Shown: positions 1 to 6,980 of the stretch, piece by piece | Position numbering within the stretch: position 1 is the first letter of the stretch | How the letters are laid out: each line of letters opens with the position of its first letter | Origin: JANQGH01 sp039177555 | Lineage (GTDB): Bacteria > Pseudomonadota > Alphaproteobacteria > DSM-16000 > Inquilinaceae | NCBI GenBank assembly: GCA_039177555.1 | Contig: JBCDFV010000072.1 | Location: forward strand, 1-15,034 | DNA: 15,034 nt | Direction of reading: 5' to 3' | The notes under the pieces: model-generated | What the model saw: only the letters and a program-made list of their open reading frames with translations | What the model was told of the DNA's origin: nothing | Database searches by the model: none | Program-made: the position numbers and the translations under genes

Positions 1-180
1 GCGTACCAGGGCATTTGCGAGGATGATGAGTTTTCGCATGATGGCGATGAGGGCGAGCTTTTTTGGTTTTCCGTTAGCGGTGAGCCGGTCGTAGGCGCGC
101 TTGAGGTCGGGGTTGAACCTGATAGCGACGAGGGCTGGCATTCTGCCTGCCCAACGGACAGAGGCGGCCGTCGCGGCGAA
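1..180 (-). pseudogene. IS110-family transposase C-terminal remnant (runs off window edge)
   Basis: Read on the minus strand from about 180 to 1, this gives MPALVAIRFNPDLKRAYDRL, then a TANGKPKKLALIAIMRKL segment ending LANALVR. This is the typical C-terminus of IS110/IS116/IS902-type (DEDD) transposases, which catalyse site-specific transposition. The similarity seems to continue a few codons upstream of the methionine at 141 (ASVRWAGR-MPAL, compare the family's VRxALY-MPAL) and then fades. The N-terminal catalytic part is not recognisable in the window, so this is a fragment or degenerate copy; it has no stop codon before base 1. It marks the left border of the catabolic genes as mobile-element territory. 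The family call comes from recognition of the motif only. Confidence 0.7.
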
Positions 181-304
181 AGCGCTCAATCGGATGTTCG
201 ATCTCGGACGCCCGGTCACAAGACGAGAGGGATAATGGCCCAGGGCAGAGATCAGCGCGCCTGGAGATAGTTGGATGCACCAAAGCCCGGCCGCTGCTGG
301 CGCG

Positions 305-1051
305 TCAGGGCATGTACGACCCGCCATTGACCCAGAGAACCTGGCCGGTCATGAAGGCGCTGGACAGCTCCAGCAAAAAGCGGATTGGGCCGGCGATATC
401 CTCAGGCGTGGCGTGCCTCTGCAAGGGGATGGTGGCCAGCAAGGCCTCGACCGGCACGGAGCTTTCGTCGGTTTCCTCTGAGCGGCCGGTGCCGCCGGTC
501 AAGAAGGCGGTCTGCACCAGGCCCGGCGCCACCGTGTTGACCCGGACGCGCGGCGCACACTCAAGGGCGAAGGTCTTGGCGAGCGCGATCACGCCGGCCT
601 TCGCCGCCGCATAGGCGCCGTGACCGGGCCGCACGAACTGGGCCAGTCCCGAGGCGATCAGCACGATGCTGCCTTGGTCGGCCATCATCGGCAAGATCGC
701 CTTGGTGGCAAGAAAGGTGCCGCGCAGATTGCCGGCGACAATATCGTCGAACTGCTCCGACGCCGTCTCCGCCAGCGGCTCCACCGGACGGCCGTAGCCC
801 GCCAGATTGACGAACCCGTCGACCGACGGCCAGCGGTCGGCCAGCGCCTCCATGGCGACGGTCACCGAGGGCTCGGACAGGATATCGACCTCAATGCCGG
901 GCGCCGCCGGCTTGTGCCGATCCAGCGAGACTGCCAGATCCAGGACCACGACCTCATGGCCGGCCAGGACCAGGTCGGCGACCACCGCCCGGCCGATTCC
1001 GCCCGCGCCGCCCAGCACCGCGATGCGGCGCGCGTCTGCCGTCGTGCCCAT
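305..1051 (-). CDS. Classical SDR-family oxidoreductase (last gene of minus-strand operon)
   Basis: A 248-residue short-chain dehydrogenase/reductase, the normal length for a classical SDR, presumably a cytosolic NAD(P)-dependent alcohol or keto-acid dehydrogenase. The cofactor loop is GGAGGIG at residues 14-20, with Leu replacing the usual Thr at the start of the TGxxxGxG motif. Asp38 at the end of beta-2 favours NAD over NADP. The NAG-like motif is VNLAG (81-85). The catalytic set Asn108, Ser134, Tyr147 and Lys151 (YAAAK) is intact. The C-terminus has the usual SDR ending GQVLWVNGG. The ATG overlaps the stop of the upstream lyase gene by one base (TGATG), so the two are probably translationally coupled. 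The substrate is unknown; context suggests a hydroxy-acid intermediate of the same pathway. Confidence 0.9.
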   Translation of the reverse strand: MGTTADARRIAVLGGAGGIGRAVVADLVLAGHEVVVLDLAVSLDRHKPAAPGIEVDILSEPSVTVAMEALADRWPSVDGFVNLAGYGRPVEPLAETASEQFDDIVAGNLRGTFLATKAILPMMADQGSIVLIASGLAQFVRPGHGAYAAAKAGVIALAKTFALECAPRVRVNTVAPGLVQTAFLTGGTGRSEETDESSVPVEALLATIPLQRHATPEDIAGPIRFLLELSSAFMTGQVLWVNGGSYMP

Positions 1052-1968
1052 CAGGCGCCTGCCTTCACGGCGCGTATCGCGTCGCCCTGCCCAGCCACGG
1101 CTTCCGGCTCCGCCACGGCGAAGCGCCGCTCGAACGCCCAGACATCCTCGAAACCCAGCAGTTCGCCGAACGCCTCGAAGGGATAGAGCGGAATGTCCGC
1201 GCTGGTCTGGCCATTCGCCAAGAGATCGGCGTACGCCGTCTGGAGCGCGGCTGCGGCCGCCAGAAAGCCGACGGCCGGATGGATGGCGACGGCGTAGCCT
1301 ATCTCGGCCAGCCGGTCGGCCGACAGCAGCGGCGTCGACCCGCCATTGACCATATTGGCAAACAGCGGACCGTCGACCTCGTCGCGCACGCGGCGCAACT
1401 CGTCTTCGCTTTCGGGCGATTCCACGAACACGATGTCGGCGCCGGCCGCTGCGAAGGCCCGGCCCCGCCGGATCGCCTCGTCCAGCCCGTATCCGGTCCG
1501 CGCGTCGGTGCGCGCGATAATGAGGAAATCGTCGCTCTTGCGGCTGTGCAGCGCCACCTCGATTTTGCGCAGCATATCGTCCAGCGGCACGACCTTGCGG
1601 TCGGGCGTGTGCCCGCAGCGTTTGGGGAACACCTGGTCCTCCATCTGCATGGCGCTGACGCCCGCATCCTCGTATCCGCGCACCGTTTGGCGCACGTTCA
1701 GCAAGCCGCCATAGCCGGTGTCGGCATCCGCGATCACCGGCCGCCGGGTCATCTTCAAGATCTGGGTGATCCGGCTCAGCATGTCGCTGTAGGTGGCGAT
1801 GCCGGCGTCCGGCAAGCCCAGATGCGACGCGACCGTGCCATAGCCGGTGACGTAGAGCGCCTTGAACGCAATTCGGTCGGCGATCAGCGCGGAGATCAGA
1901 TCGAACACGCCCGGCGCCAGGACCAACGTCCGGTCGTCGATCGCCTGTTTTAGCGATGGGTCAGCCAT
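1051..1968 (-). CDS. Isocitrate lyase/PEP mutase family carboxylic-acid lyase
   Basis: A 305-residue protein of the ICL/PEP mutase superfamily, a TIM-barrel that works through a Mg-bound enolate. From the start used here, visible motifs are LAPGVFD (18-24), DADTGYGG (81-88, Mg-binding aspartates), MEDQ (109-112), KRCGH (116-120, Cys118 the likely general acid of the lyase branch) and ARTDAR (152-157). KRCGH fits C-C lyases such as methylisocitrate or 2,3-dimethylmalate lyase rather than PEP mutase or oxaloacetate decarboxylase. The exact substrate is not fixed by sequence. An in-frame ATG at 1998 would add ten residues. The ATG at 1968 is preferred because it overlaps the upstream stop as ATGGCTGA, has AAGGA about 14 nt upstream, and places the N-terminus as in relatives. 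Second gene of the operon, followed by an SDR with a TGATG overlap. Confidence 0.88.
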   Translation of the reverse strand: MADPSLKQAIDDRTLVLAPGVFDLISALIADRIAFKALYVTGYGTVASHLGLPDAGIATYSDMLSRITQILKMTRRPVIADADTGYGGLLNVRQTVRGYEDAGVSAMQMEDQVFPKRCGHTPDRKVVPLDDMLRKIEVALHSRKSDDFLIIARTDARTGYGLDEAIRRGRAFAAAGADIVFVESPESEDELRRVRDEVDGPLFANMVNGGSTPLLSADRLAEIGYAVAIHPAVGFLAAAAALQTAYADLLANGQTSADIPLYPFEAFGELLGFEDVWAFERRFAVAEPEAVAGQGDAIRAVKAGA

Positions 1969-2749
1969 GGCTCGCGATATCCATCCTTGTGCTTGCATCG
2001 TTAGTCCCGGGCTGGGCCAGCAAACGGCCCAGCCCGGTTGGCCGGTCGTCGATGCCGGCGGCCCGCAGCGCCGCCCAGAACGTTGCCTGGTTGGAGGTCA
2101 CGACCGGTATGCCAAGCGCGCCCTCCAGGTCGGCGACCAGCGGCAGGGTCGGCAGGTCGGTGCACAGCAGGACCAGGGCGTCGCTGCCGGGTACGAAGGC
2201 CGCAAGCGCGTGGGCGCGCACCGTCTCGATCGGCGTCGTTGCGATCTTGGGATACTCATGGGCCCCCGCCGCCCCGATCCCCAGACCGGCAATGCGGGCG
2301 ACCTCGAACCCGTTGCGCCGCAGGAAGTCGGCCTCGTGCGCGTTCAGCGCGTCGGCGTAGGGTGTGGCCACCGACAGCGACGTCGTACCCAACGCCCGAA
2401 GCGCCGTCACGATCGCGGCCGAGGTGGTCACCGACGCCACGCCGTTGCGATGGGCCAAGCTTTCCGGCAGCGCGGTGACCGGGTGGACCATCGAGCCGGC
2501 GGTACAGGCATAGGCGATCACATCGGGGGCGGCCGGTTTGAGCATCGCATGGGCGGCATCCAGATCGTAGTCGAGCCGGCGCCGGCCGGCCGCACTGGTC
2601 ACGTCTTCGTGCAAGGGCATCCGCTGGGTGTGGAAGGTCACACCCAGCGGCATCATGCGCGCCCACTCTGCCTCGTTCACCGTATTGGTGGGCGGCACGA
2701 TCAATCCGATCTTGGCCCGCCAGCCATATGTGGAGTTGTGCCGCATCAA
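1961..2749 (-). CDS. Asp/Glu racemase / maleate isomerase family protein with two catalytic cysteines
   Basis: A 262-residue protein of the aspartate/glutamate racemase superfamily, in the branch holding maleate cis-trans isomerase and arylmalonate decarboxylase. The N-terminal motif is IGLIVPPTNTVNEAE (14-28), whose Asn22 region binds a carboxylate. The two symmetric active-site cysteines are Cys82 (YACTAGS) and Cys196 (LLCTDLPT), close to the Cys76/Cys194 arrangement known for maleate isomerase. With both cysteines it should be able to isomerise or racemise; arylmalonate decarboxylase keeps only the second. First gene of the operon, with the lyase gene overlapping its 3' end. CAGGG lies about 9 nt before the ATG; a second ATG follows immediately at 2746. 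Transcription probably starts in the 2750-2811 region, where a conserved promoter/operator block is found. Maleate itself as substrate is only a guess. Confidence 0.85.
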   Translation of the reverse strand: MMRHNSTYGWRAKIGLIVPPTNTVNEAEWARMMPLGVTFHTQRMPLHEDVTSAAGRRRLDYDLDAAHAMLKPAAPDVIAYACTAGSMVHPVTALPESLAHRNGVASVTTSAAIVTALRALGTTSLSVATPYADALNAHEADFLRRNGFEVARIAGLGIGAAGAHEYPKIATTPIETVRAHALAAFVPGSDALVLLCTDLPTLPLVADLEGALGIPVVTSNQATFWAALRAAGIDDRPTGLGRLLAQPGTNDASTRMDIASHG

Positions 2750-2781
2750 CGAACCCTGACAACGCGCGGATATTGTGCAAT

Positions 2782-2811
2782 CATTTCTATTGAGAACCGG
2801 AAATTTGTCCA
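2782..2811 (-). promoter_or_regulatory. Candidate promoter of the 2749-to-305 operon, matching the block at 6788-6817
   Basis: Read on the minus strand, this 30-base block begins TGGACAAATT and ends GAAATG. The block at 6788-6817 on the plus strand matches it at 21 of 30 positions, including the first ten. TGGACA could be a -35 box, with TAGAAA or AGAAAT 16-17 nt downstream as a weak -10. The block ends 33 nt before the racemase-family start at 2749. Both copies face a racemase-family gene. The promoter role is inferred from similarity and position. Confidence 0.5.
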
Positions 2812-2826
2812 GACCTTTGTCGACAC
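2806..2826 (+). promoter_or_regulatory. Candidate GntR operator (TGTCCA-n8-TCGACA) in the divergent region
   Basis: An imperfect inverted repeat, TGTCCA (2806-2811) and TCGACA (2820-2825), sits between the minus-strand operon and the GntR gene, ending 5 nt before the ATG at 2831. It matches the element at 6816-6835 at 17 of 21 aligned columns with one gap, sharing TGTCCA, ACCTTT and GACAC. Occupation would cover the candidate -35 box of the minus-strand operon and the start region of the regulator, so autoregulation is likely. Which protein binds is an inference. Confidence 0.5.
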
Positions 2827-2830
2827 CGGC

Positions 2831-3652
2831 ATGGCGGATCAGTATGGATCAAGCAAGATGAGTGCGCAGCCTGTGTCCAGCGCCGGAACCGGCGCGGCGG
2901 AGGTACTGGCCAAGCAGGCCACCGTCCCGCGCTACCTCACCATCCAGCGCATTCTCGAACAGCGCCTGGTCTCGGGCGAATACCCGGCTGGCAGCCTGAT
3001 GCCGACCGAAATCGAACTGGCGGCTGAGTTCAAGACCAGCCGCTTTACCGTGCGTTCCGCCCTGCGCGAACTGAGCGATCGCGGCTTCGTCGAGCGCCGT
3101 CAGGGCATCGGCACGCGCGTTGTGACGGCCTACCCAAGGGCTCAGTTTATTCAGTCTTTTCAGTCTCTTGAAGAACTCTTTCAAGTTGCCATCGAAACTT
3201 GGTTCGTGACCCATGAGGTTACGACTGTTCGCCTTGGTGACGAGGAGGCGGCGCGCATCGGCGCGCGCGCGGGCGCTCAATGGACGAGGATCACCGGCGT
3301 GCGCTGGACCGAGCCGGGCGGGCGCCCGATCTGCTTCATTCAGAGCTTTGTGCCGATGCGCTACGCTGGCGCGCTGGACAACGCGCACGACCATCACGGA
3401 CCGTTCTTTTCGCTCCTGGAGCGCCACGCCGAAAAGCCGATCGACGAGGTGGTGCAAGAGGTGCGCGCCGCCGCGATGCCGCCGGAGGCGGCGCGCTCGC
3501 TGGGTCTGGCGTCGGGCAGCCTGGCGCTGCAGGTGCTGCGCCGGTACAGCACGGTCGGCGGCGTCCTGATCGCCTCGTTCAACTGGCATCCCGCCGACCA
3601 GATGACCTACACCATGCGCATTCATCGCAACCGCCAATCGGCCGAAGGCTAG
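2831..3652 (+). CDS. GntR-family transcriptional regulator, HutC subfamily (UTRA domain)
   Basis: A 273-residue regulator. Residues about 33-98 form the GntR winged helix, with MPTEIELAAEFKTSRFTVRSAL as recognition helices and ERRQGIGTRV as the wing. Residues about 105-265 form a UTRA effector domain, ending SLALQVLRRYSTVGGVLI and ASFNWHPADQMTYTMRI, typical of HutC-type repressors that release DNA on binding a small ligand. The reading frame stays open far upstream, but the DNA there belongs to the minus-strand operon. The ATG at 2831 is used; a second ATG at 2858 is equally possible since neither has a strong ribosome-binding site. It is divergent from the racemase-family operon and has TGTCCA-type repeats next to its start. 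It converges on the transporter genes with only 16 bp between stops. The ligand is probably the imported substrate or a pathway intermediate. Confidence 0.9.
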   Translation: MADQYGSSKMSAQPVSSAGTGAAEVLAKQATVPRYLTIQRILEQRLVSGEYPAGSLMPTEIELAAEFKTSRFTVRSALRELSDRGFVERRQGIGTRVVTAYPRAQFIQSFQSLEELFQVAIETWFVTHEVTTVRLGDEEAARIGARAGAQWTRITGVRWTEPGGRPICFIQSFVPMRYAGALDNAHDHHGPFFSLLERHAEKPIDEVVQEVRAAAMPPEAARSLGLASGSLALQVLRRYSTVGGVLIASFNWHPADQMTYTMRIHRNRQSAEG

Positions 3653-3668
3653 CGGCCGTCGGCGCCGT

Positions 3669-5579
3669 TCAAGGCCGGCCGTCCGGCGCGGCGCGGGCCA
3701 TCGCCAAACGGGGCGATACCAGCCAGACGCCGGCCGCCACGAAGGCGGCGGCCACGTTAAGGGCGATCGCGTGGTCGAACATGGTATGCGGAATGAACAG
3801 CGCTATGCCGGCGATCAGTGCCACGCAGCGCATCACGACGTTCAGATTGGCGCGGAACCAGCCGGTCACGCCGGCGGTCACCAGACAGATGCCGCCGGCG
3901 GCGGTCAGCGTCGCGACCACACTGTCGATCCACTCCGGCGCAGCCAGCAGCAGCGCCGGCGAGCTGACGAACAGCAAGGGCACGATGTAGGCGGTCCATC
4001 CGACGCGCACGGCCTCAAACGCCGTCGCCATGGTCGGCGCGCGGGCCATGTTCGCGGCGACGAAGGCGGCGATCGCGACGGGCGGCGTGATCATCGACAT
4101 CATGCCGAAATAGAGCACAAACAGATGGGCCGCCATCGGCGCCACGCCCAGCTCGATCAGCGGCGGCGCGGCCAGGGCCGACAGCAGCAGGTAGACCCCC
4201 ACCGTCGGCAGGCCCATGCCCAGGATGATGCACAGAACGGCCGTCAGCGCCAACAGCATCAGCAAGGACCCCTGCCCGACCTGGACCAGAAAGAAGGTCA
4301 GACCGAAGCTCAAGCCCGACAGGTTGAAGATGCCGATGACGATGCTGGCCACGGCGCAGATCAAGATGATGTCCACCGCCGTGCGTCCGGCGTCGGTCAG
4401 GGTGGAGACCAGCTCCCGCGCCTTGATCCGGCTGCCGCCATAGGTGCGGAACAGGGAGATCACCAAGAGAGCACCCAGCGCGCTCAGCGCCGCGGTCTCC
4501 GGTCGCATGTTCAGCGAAAACAGGCCAACGATCAGGATCGCGAACGGCAGCAGGACGAACCAGCCGCGCAGCAGCACCGAACTGACCGTCGGCCGCTCGC
4601 CCTCGATCGGCTGGATGTTGCGGCGCGCGGCCTCAAAATCGGCGAAGGCCAGCAGCGAGACGTAAAACAGGCAAGCCGGCACCAGCGCGGCAATGACCAC
4701 GTCGGAATAGGCCACGCGCAGGTTCTCCGCCAACAGAAAGGCCGCCGCCCCCATGATCGGCGGCACCAGCTGGCCGCCGGTCGACGCCGCCGCCTCGATC
4801 GCCGCCGCCGTCTTGGGCCGGTATCCGGCCTTGGTCATCAGCGGAATGGTGATGCCGCCGGTCGAGGCCACGTTGGACACCGCGCTGCCGGAGATCGAGC
4901 CGAAGAAGGCCGAGCCCAGCACGGCGATCTTGCCCGCACCGCCTCTGGTGCCGCCCAACAGGGCAACCGACAGGTCGGAGAAGAAGGCCGAGCCGCCGCT
5001 GGCCATCAAGAGCCGCGCCAAGATGATAAACGGCACGACGACCACAACGGCGATGGTCAGGGCCGCGCCGACCATGGACGCGCTGTCGAGCACGGCGAAC
5101 GTGATCAGCCGATCCGGCGCGATCGACCGCGACTGCAGCGGACCGGACAGATGGCTAGAAAACAGGGCATAGAGGCAAATCGCCAAGAGAATGACGATCA
5201 GCGGCCAGCCGACGGCACGCCGAACCGCCTCGAGCAGAAGCGCGAGGCCGAGACACGAAACGATCAGCGCCTCGGTCTGGGCATAAAACAGATTGTCGGA
5301 CAGGTAGGGAAAACGCAGTGTCAGATAGACGCAAAAGCACAGTGCCACGGCGGCGAGGATCCGGTCGTGGACCGGTGCCTCGGTCGCCTGGCGCGGCCGG
5401 CCGCGAAACGACCGGGTCAACAGGCAGATGGTGATGGCAAGGCCGGCCGCCGCCAGCAGCAGCTGCTCGGTCCAGACCCGGATGCCGACCATCAGCGGCA
5501 GACCCGACGCCCAGACCAGCGTCAGGACCGAGATGGTAGCGGCCCCGACCGCGGCGGCGGTTTGAATGCGGCCGCGCAC
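3669..5579 (-). CDS. TRAP transporter fused permease subunit, TAXI type (4TM/12TM fusion)
   Basis: A 636-residue inner-membrane protein made almost entirely of hydrophobic segments. This is the expected size for the fused small (DctQ-like) and large (DctM-like) permeases of TAXI-type TRAP transporters, which import solutes with an ion gradient rather than ATP. Diagnostic stretches lie in the first half of the DctM-like part: GSAFFGSISGSAVSNVASTG, then GGITIPLMTKAGY, EAAASTGGQLVPP and IMGAAAFLLAE. The second half carries LGMGLPTVGVYLLLSALAAP and YFGMMSMITPPVAIAAF. The start codon is GTG at 5579, with GAGGGC just upstream. It lies 17 nt after the stop of its receptor gene, so they form one transcription unit. 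The substrate is unknown; TAXI systems characterised so far mostly carry carboxylates or amino acids, which fits the surrounding acid-metabolising enzymes. Confidence 0.93.
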   Translation of the reverse strand: MRGRIQTAAAVGAATISVLTLVWASGLPLMVGIRVWTEQLLLAAAGLAITICLLTRSFRGRPRQATEAPVHDRILAAVALCFCVYLTLRFPYLSDNLFYAQTEALIVSCLGLALLLEAVRRAVGWPLIVILLAICLYALFSSHLSGPLQSRSIAPDRLITFAVLDSASMVGAALTIAVVVVVPFIILARLLMASGGSAFFSDLSVALLGGTRGGAGKIAVLGSAFFGSISGSAVSNVASTGGITIPLMTKAGYRPKTAAAIEAAASTGGQLVPPIMGAAAFLLAENLRVAYSDVVIAALVPACLFYVSLLAFADFEAARRNIQPIEGERPTVSSVLLRGWFVLLPFAILIVGLFSLNMRPETAALSALGALLVISLFRTYGGSRIKARELVSTLTDAGRTAVDIILICAVASIVIGIFNLSGLSFGLTFFLVQVGQGSLLMLLALTAVLCIILGMGLPTVGVYLLLSALAAPPLIELGVAPMAAHLFVLYFGMMSMITPPVAIAAFVAANMARAPTMATAFEAVRVGWTAYIVPLLFVSSPALLLAAPEWIDSVVATLTAAGGICLVTAGVTGWFRANLNVVMRCVALIAGIALFIPHTMFDHAIALNVAAAFVAAGVWLVSPRLAMARAAPDGRP

Positions 5580-5596
5580 CGCCCTCGCCCTTCGAC

Positions 5597-6547
5597 CTAA
5601 CGGTTCCAGATCCCCTGTTCTTCGTAGAATTGGATGGCGCCGGGGTGATAGGGCAGCCCGACATCGCGTCCCATCTCGCTGGCGACGAAGCCGTCAAAGA
5701 AGGGGCCGGTCGCCAGCAGGCTTTCTTCATTGTCATAGATCGCCTTGACTACCTCGTAGACCTGCTCGTCGCTGGTGTCGGCCGACGCGAACAGCGTGTA
5801 GTCGTAGACCATGATGTTGGTCGGCACGGCGATGCCGGGAATGTCGTCCGTCGGCTGGACCTCGGCCAGGTACATCTGCGGCAGCCATTCGTTCATGGCG
5901 GCCACCGCCTCCGGCGAGGTGTCGAAATCGATGTAGCGGATGCCGCCCATCGTGGCGTCGAACTCACGGGAGTTGCCGGCGCCCAGCACCACCACGGTGA
6001 CGTCGGTCGTGCCCTCGGCAAAGCTGGACCACATGCGCGGGAAATTGGGCACGGGCACCTCGACCACGTCGTCAATCGTCAACCCGCCATTGGCCAGATA
6101 GGCATTGACCACGTGCTGGCCCAGGGCGCCTTCGGCAAAGCTTGGCACGCGCCGGCCGCGCAGATCCTCAACGGATTGGATCTCGCTGTCGGTCGGCACG
6201 ATGAAGCCGGCGCGGAACGGCATCAGCGTGGCGACCATCCGCAGATTGTCGTTGACCCGTCCTTCGGACATGCCCACGCCCTCATACGCGTGGATGGTCT
6301 GCACCACGTTGGCGATGCCGAATTCCAGTTCGCCGGCGTTCACCAGGGGGATGTAGTCGGAGGTGTTGGCCACCTCCTGCGGGCGCATCTGCAGCGGCGA
6401 CGCCTCCGACACGGCGGCGGCAAGGGCGCGGCCGATCTGGCTGGTGCCGCCCGTGGCGGTCGATCCCAGAGCGACGACCTGGGCCGATGCGGTCTGTACG
6501 GCCAGGGCGAAAAAGAGGGCTGCGCCTAAAAGGGCGTTGTAGAACAT
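5597..6547 (-). CDS. TAXI-family TRAP transporter solute receptor (periplasmic)
   Basis: A 316-residue substrate-binding protein. It has a Sec signal peptide at residues 1-22: a hydrophobic stretch ALLGAALFFALAVQT, then ASA before Gln23 as the probable cleavage site. The mature protein opens with VVALGSTATGGTSQIGRAL, the TAXI (TRAP-associated extracytoplasmic immunogenic) hallmark, followed by NTSDYIPLVNAGELEFGIAN and LMPFRAGFIVPTDS. The C-terminal segment LPYHPGAIQFYEEQGIW is also typical. It delivers substrate to the permease encoded 17 nt downstream. A strong ribosome-binding site, AGGAG, lies about 7 nt before the ATG. The gene heads a two-gene operon facing away from the racemase-family gene at 6981, and the 433-bp region between them carries candidate operators. 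Confidence 0.93.
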   Translation of the reverse strand: MFYNALLGAALFFALAVQTASAQVVALGSTATGGTSQIGRALAAAVSEASPLQMRPQEVANTSDYIPLVNAGELEFGIANVVQTIHAYEGVGMSEGRVNDNLRMVATLMPFRAGFIVPTDSEIQSVEDLRGRRVPSFAEGALGQHVVNAYLANGGLTIDDVVEVPVPNFPRMWSSFAEGTTDVTVVVLGAGNSREFDATMGGIRYIDFDTSPEAVAAMNEWLPQMYLAEVQPTDDIPGIAVPTNIMVYDYTLFASADTSDEQVYEVVKAIYDNEESLLATGPFFDGFVASEMGRDVGLPYHPGAIQFYEEQGIWNR

Positions 6548-6650
6548 CGTGATCTCCTGTCTTCGAGTTCCGGCCCGCTTGCCGCGGACTCATTGTCGGT
6601 TCCTTGTCATCCTGCCCGCTGATCGCGGGTTCGTCCTGCCCAAGCTGTTT

Positions 6651-6658
6651 GTATACAT
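6651..6658. promoter_or_regulatory. TGTATACA palindrome, candidate GntR/FCD operator
   Basis: The perfect palindrome TGTATACA, in context TTTGTATACATT, fits the TnGTnnACnA-like operators known for FadR-subfamily GntR regulators. It lies about 105 bp upstream of the TAXI receptor start. The FadR-type regulator encoded at 7740 is the obvious candidate ligand. An 8-bp palindrome alone is weak evidence. Confidence 0.35.
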
Positions 6659-6787
6659 TGCGACTTGCAGCGGACCTTACGGTCGGCGTCGACAGATCCG
6701 CACCTGGCCATTCACGAACTTTTATTGCTTGATAACGGCTCACAGGGCCAGAGTTTGTCGCCTCCTGCCTTCTTCGGGCCTCAGATT

Positions 6788-6817
6788 TGGACAAATTCCC
6801 GATTTCAGCTTGATATG
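6788..6817 (+). promoter_or_regulatory. Candidate promoter of the 6981 operon, matching the block at 2782-2811
   Basis: The block begins TGGACAAATT and ends GATATG, with 21 of 30 bases identical to the minus-strand block upstream of the other racemase-family gene. TGGACA (6788-6793) could be a -35 box, with TGATAT (6811-6816) after 17 nt as a weak -10. The resulting leader would be about 160 nt, much longer than at the other copy. Confidence 0.45.
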
Positions 6818-6834
6818 TCCATACCTTTTGGACA
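6816..6834. promoter_or_regulatory. Perfect inverted repeat TGTCCA-n7-TGGACA, candidate operator
   Basis: TGTCCATACCTTTTGGACA has perfect 6-bp arms around a 7-bp spacer. It overlaps the end of the promoter-like block at 6788-6817, where a bound repressor would block transcription. A related element lies beside the HutC-type GntR gene at 2806-2826. A third TGGACA arm lies at 6788-6793. Confidence 0.55.
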
Positions 6835-6980
6835 CACTGTTAGTAACATTCCACTCTGTCAAGCCAAAGATGGGCCAAAGAGGCAGCGCTCAAGCGTTCG
6901 TCGGGCAGCAAACGGGTGGGACGGCGCCGGGTCGCACGCGCCGGGCAGCTGGCAGCAAGGACGGCAACGAGGAAACCGCC

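Larger units (their letters stand above)
6548..6980. other. Divergent regulatory region of 433 bp without a gene
   Basis: This stretch separates the divergent transporter and catabolic operons and is less GC-rich than its surroundings, particularly at 6705-6860. It contains a short hairpin CCCGC-TGATC-GCGGG (6616-6630), the palindrome TGTATACA (6651-6658), a promoter-like block at 6788-6817 and an inverted repeat at 6816-6834. The frame of the downstream gene is open through it, but there is no protein-family resemblance and no start with a good ribosome-binding site before 6981. I regard it as non-coding. Confidence 0.7.

Noticed and set aside
1862..2830. Long N-terminal extension of the GntR regulator
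   Set aside because: It would cross two minus-strand genes; the translated extension is low-complexity shadow, and the winged helix starts after 2831.
3653..3668. Bidirectional terminator between the GntR and TRAP permease genes
   Set aside because: Only 16 bp separate the stops and no stem with a T run was seen.
3771..5600. 609-codon open frame antisense to the TRAP permease
   Set aside because: Gln/Arg/Asp/His-rich composition typical of a shadow frame in GC-rich DNA; the opposite strand encodes a clear TAXI permease.
6616..6630. CCCGC-TGATC-GCGGG as a terminator
   Set aside because: Short stem, no T run, and located in the leader of the TAXI gene; more likely chance in GC-rich DNA.
6549..6980. 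N-terminal extension of the cysteine-less racemase-family gene
   Set aside because: No homology to the family, contains candidate operators, and a ribosome-binding site directly precedes the ATG at 6981.
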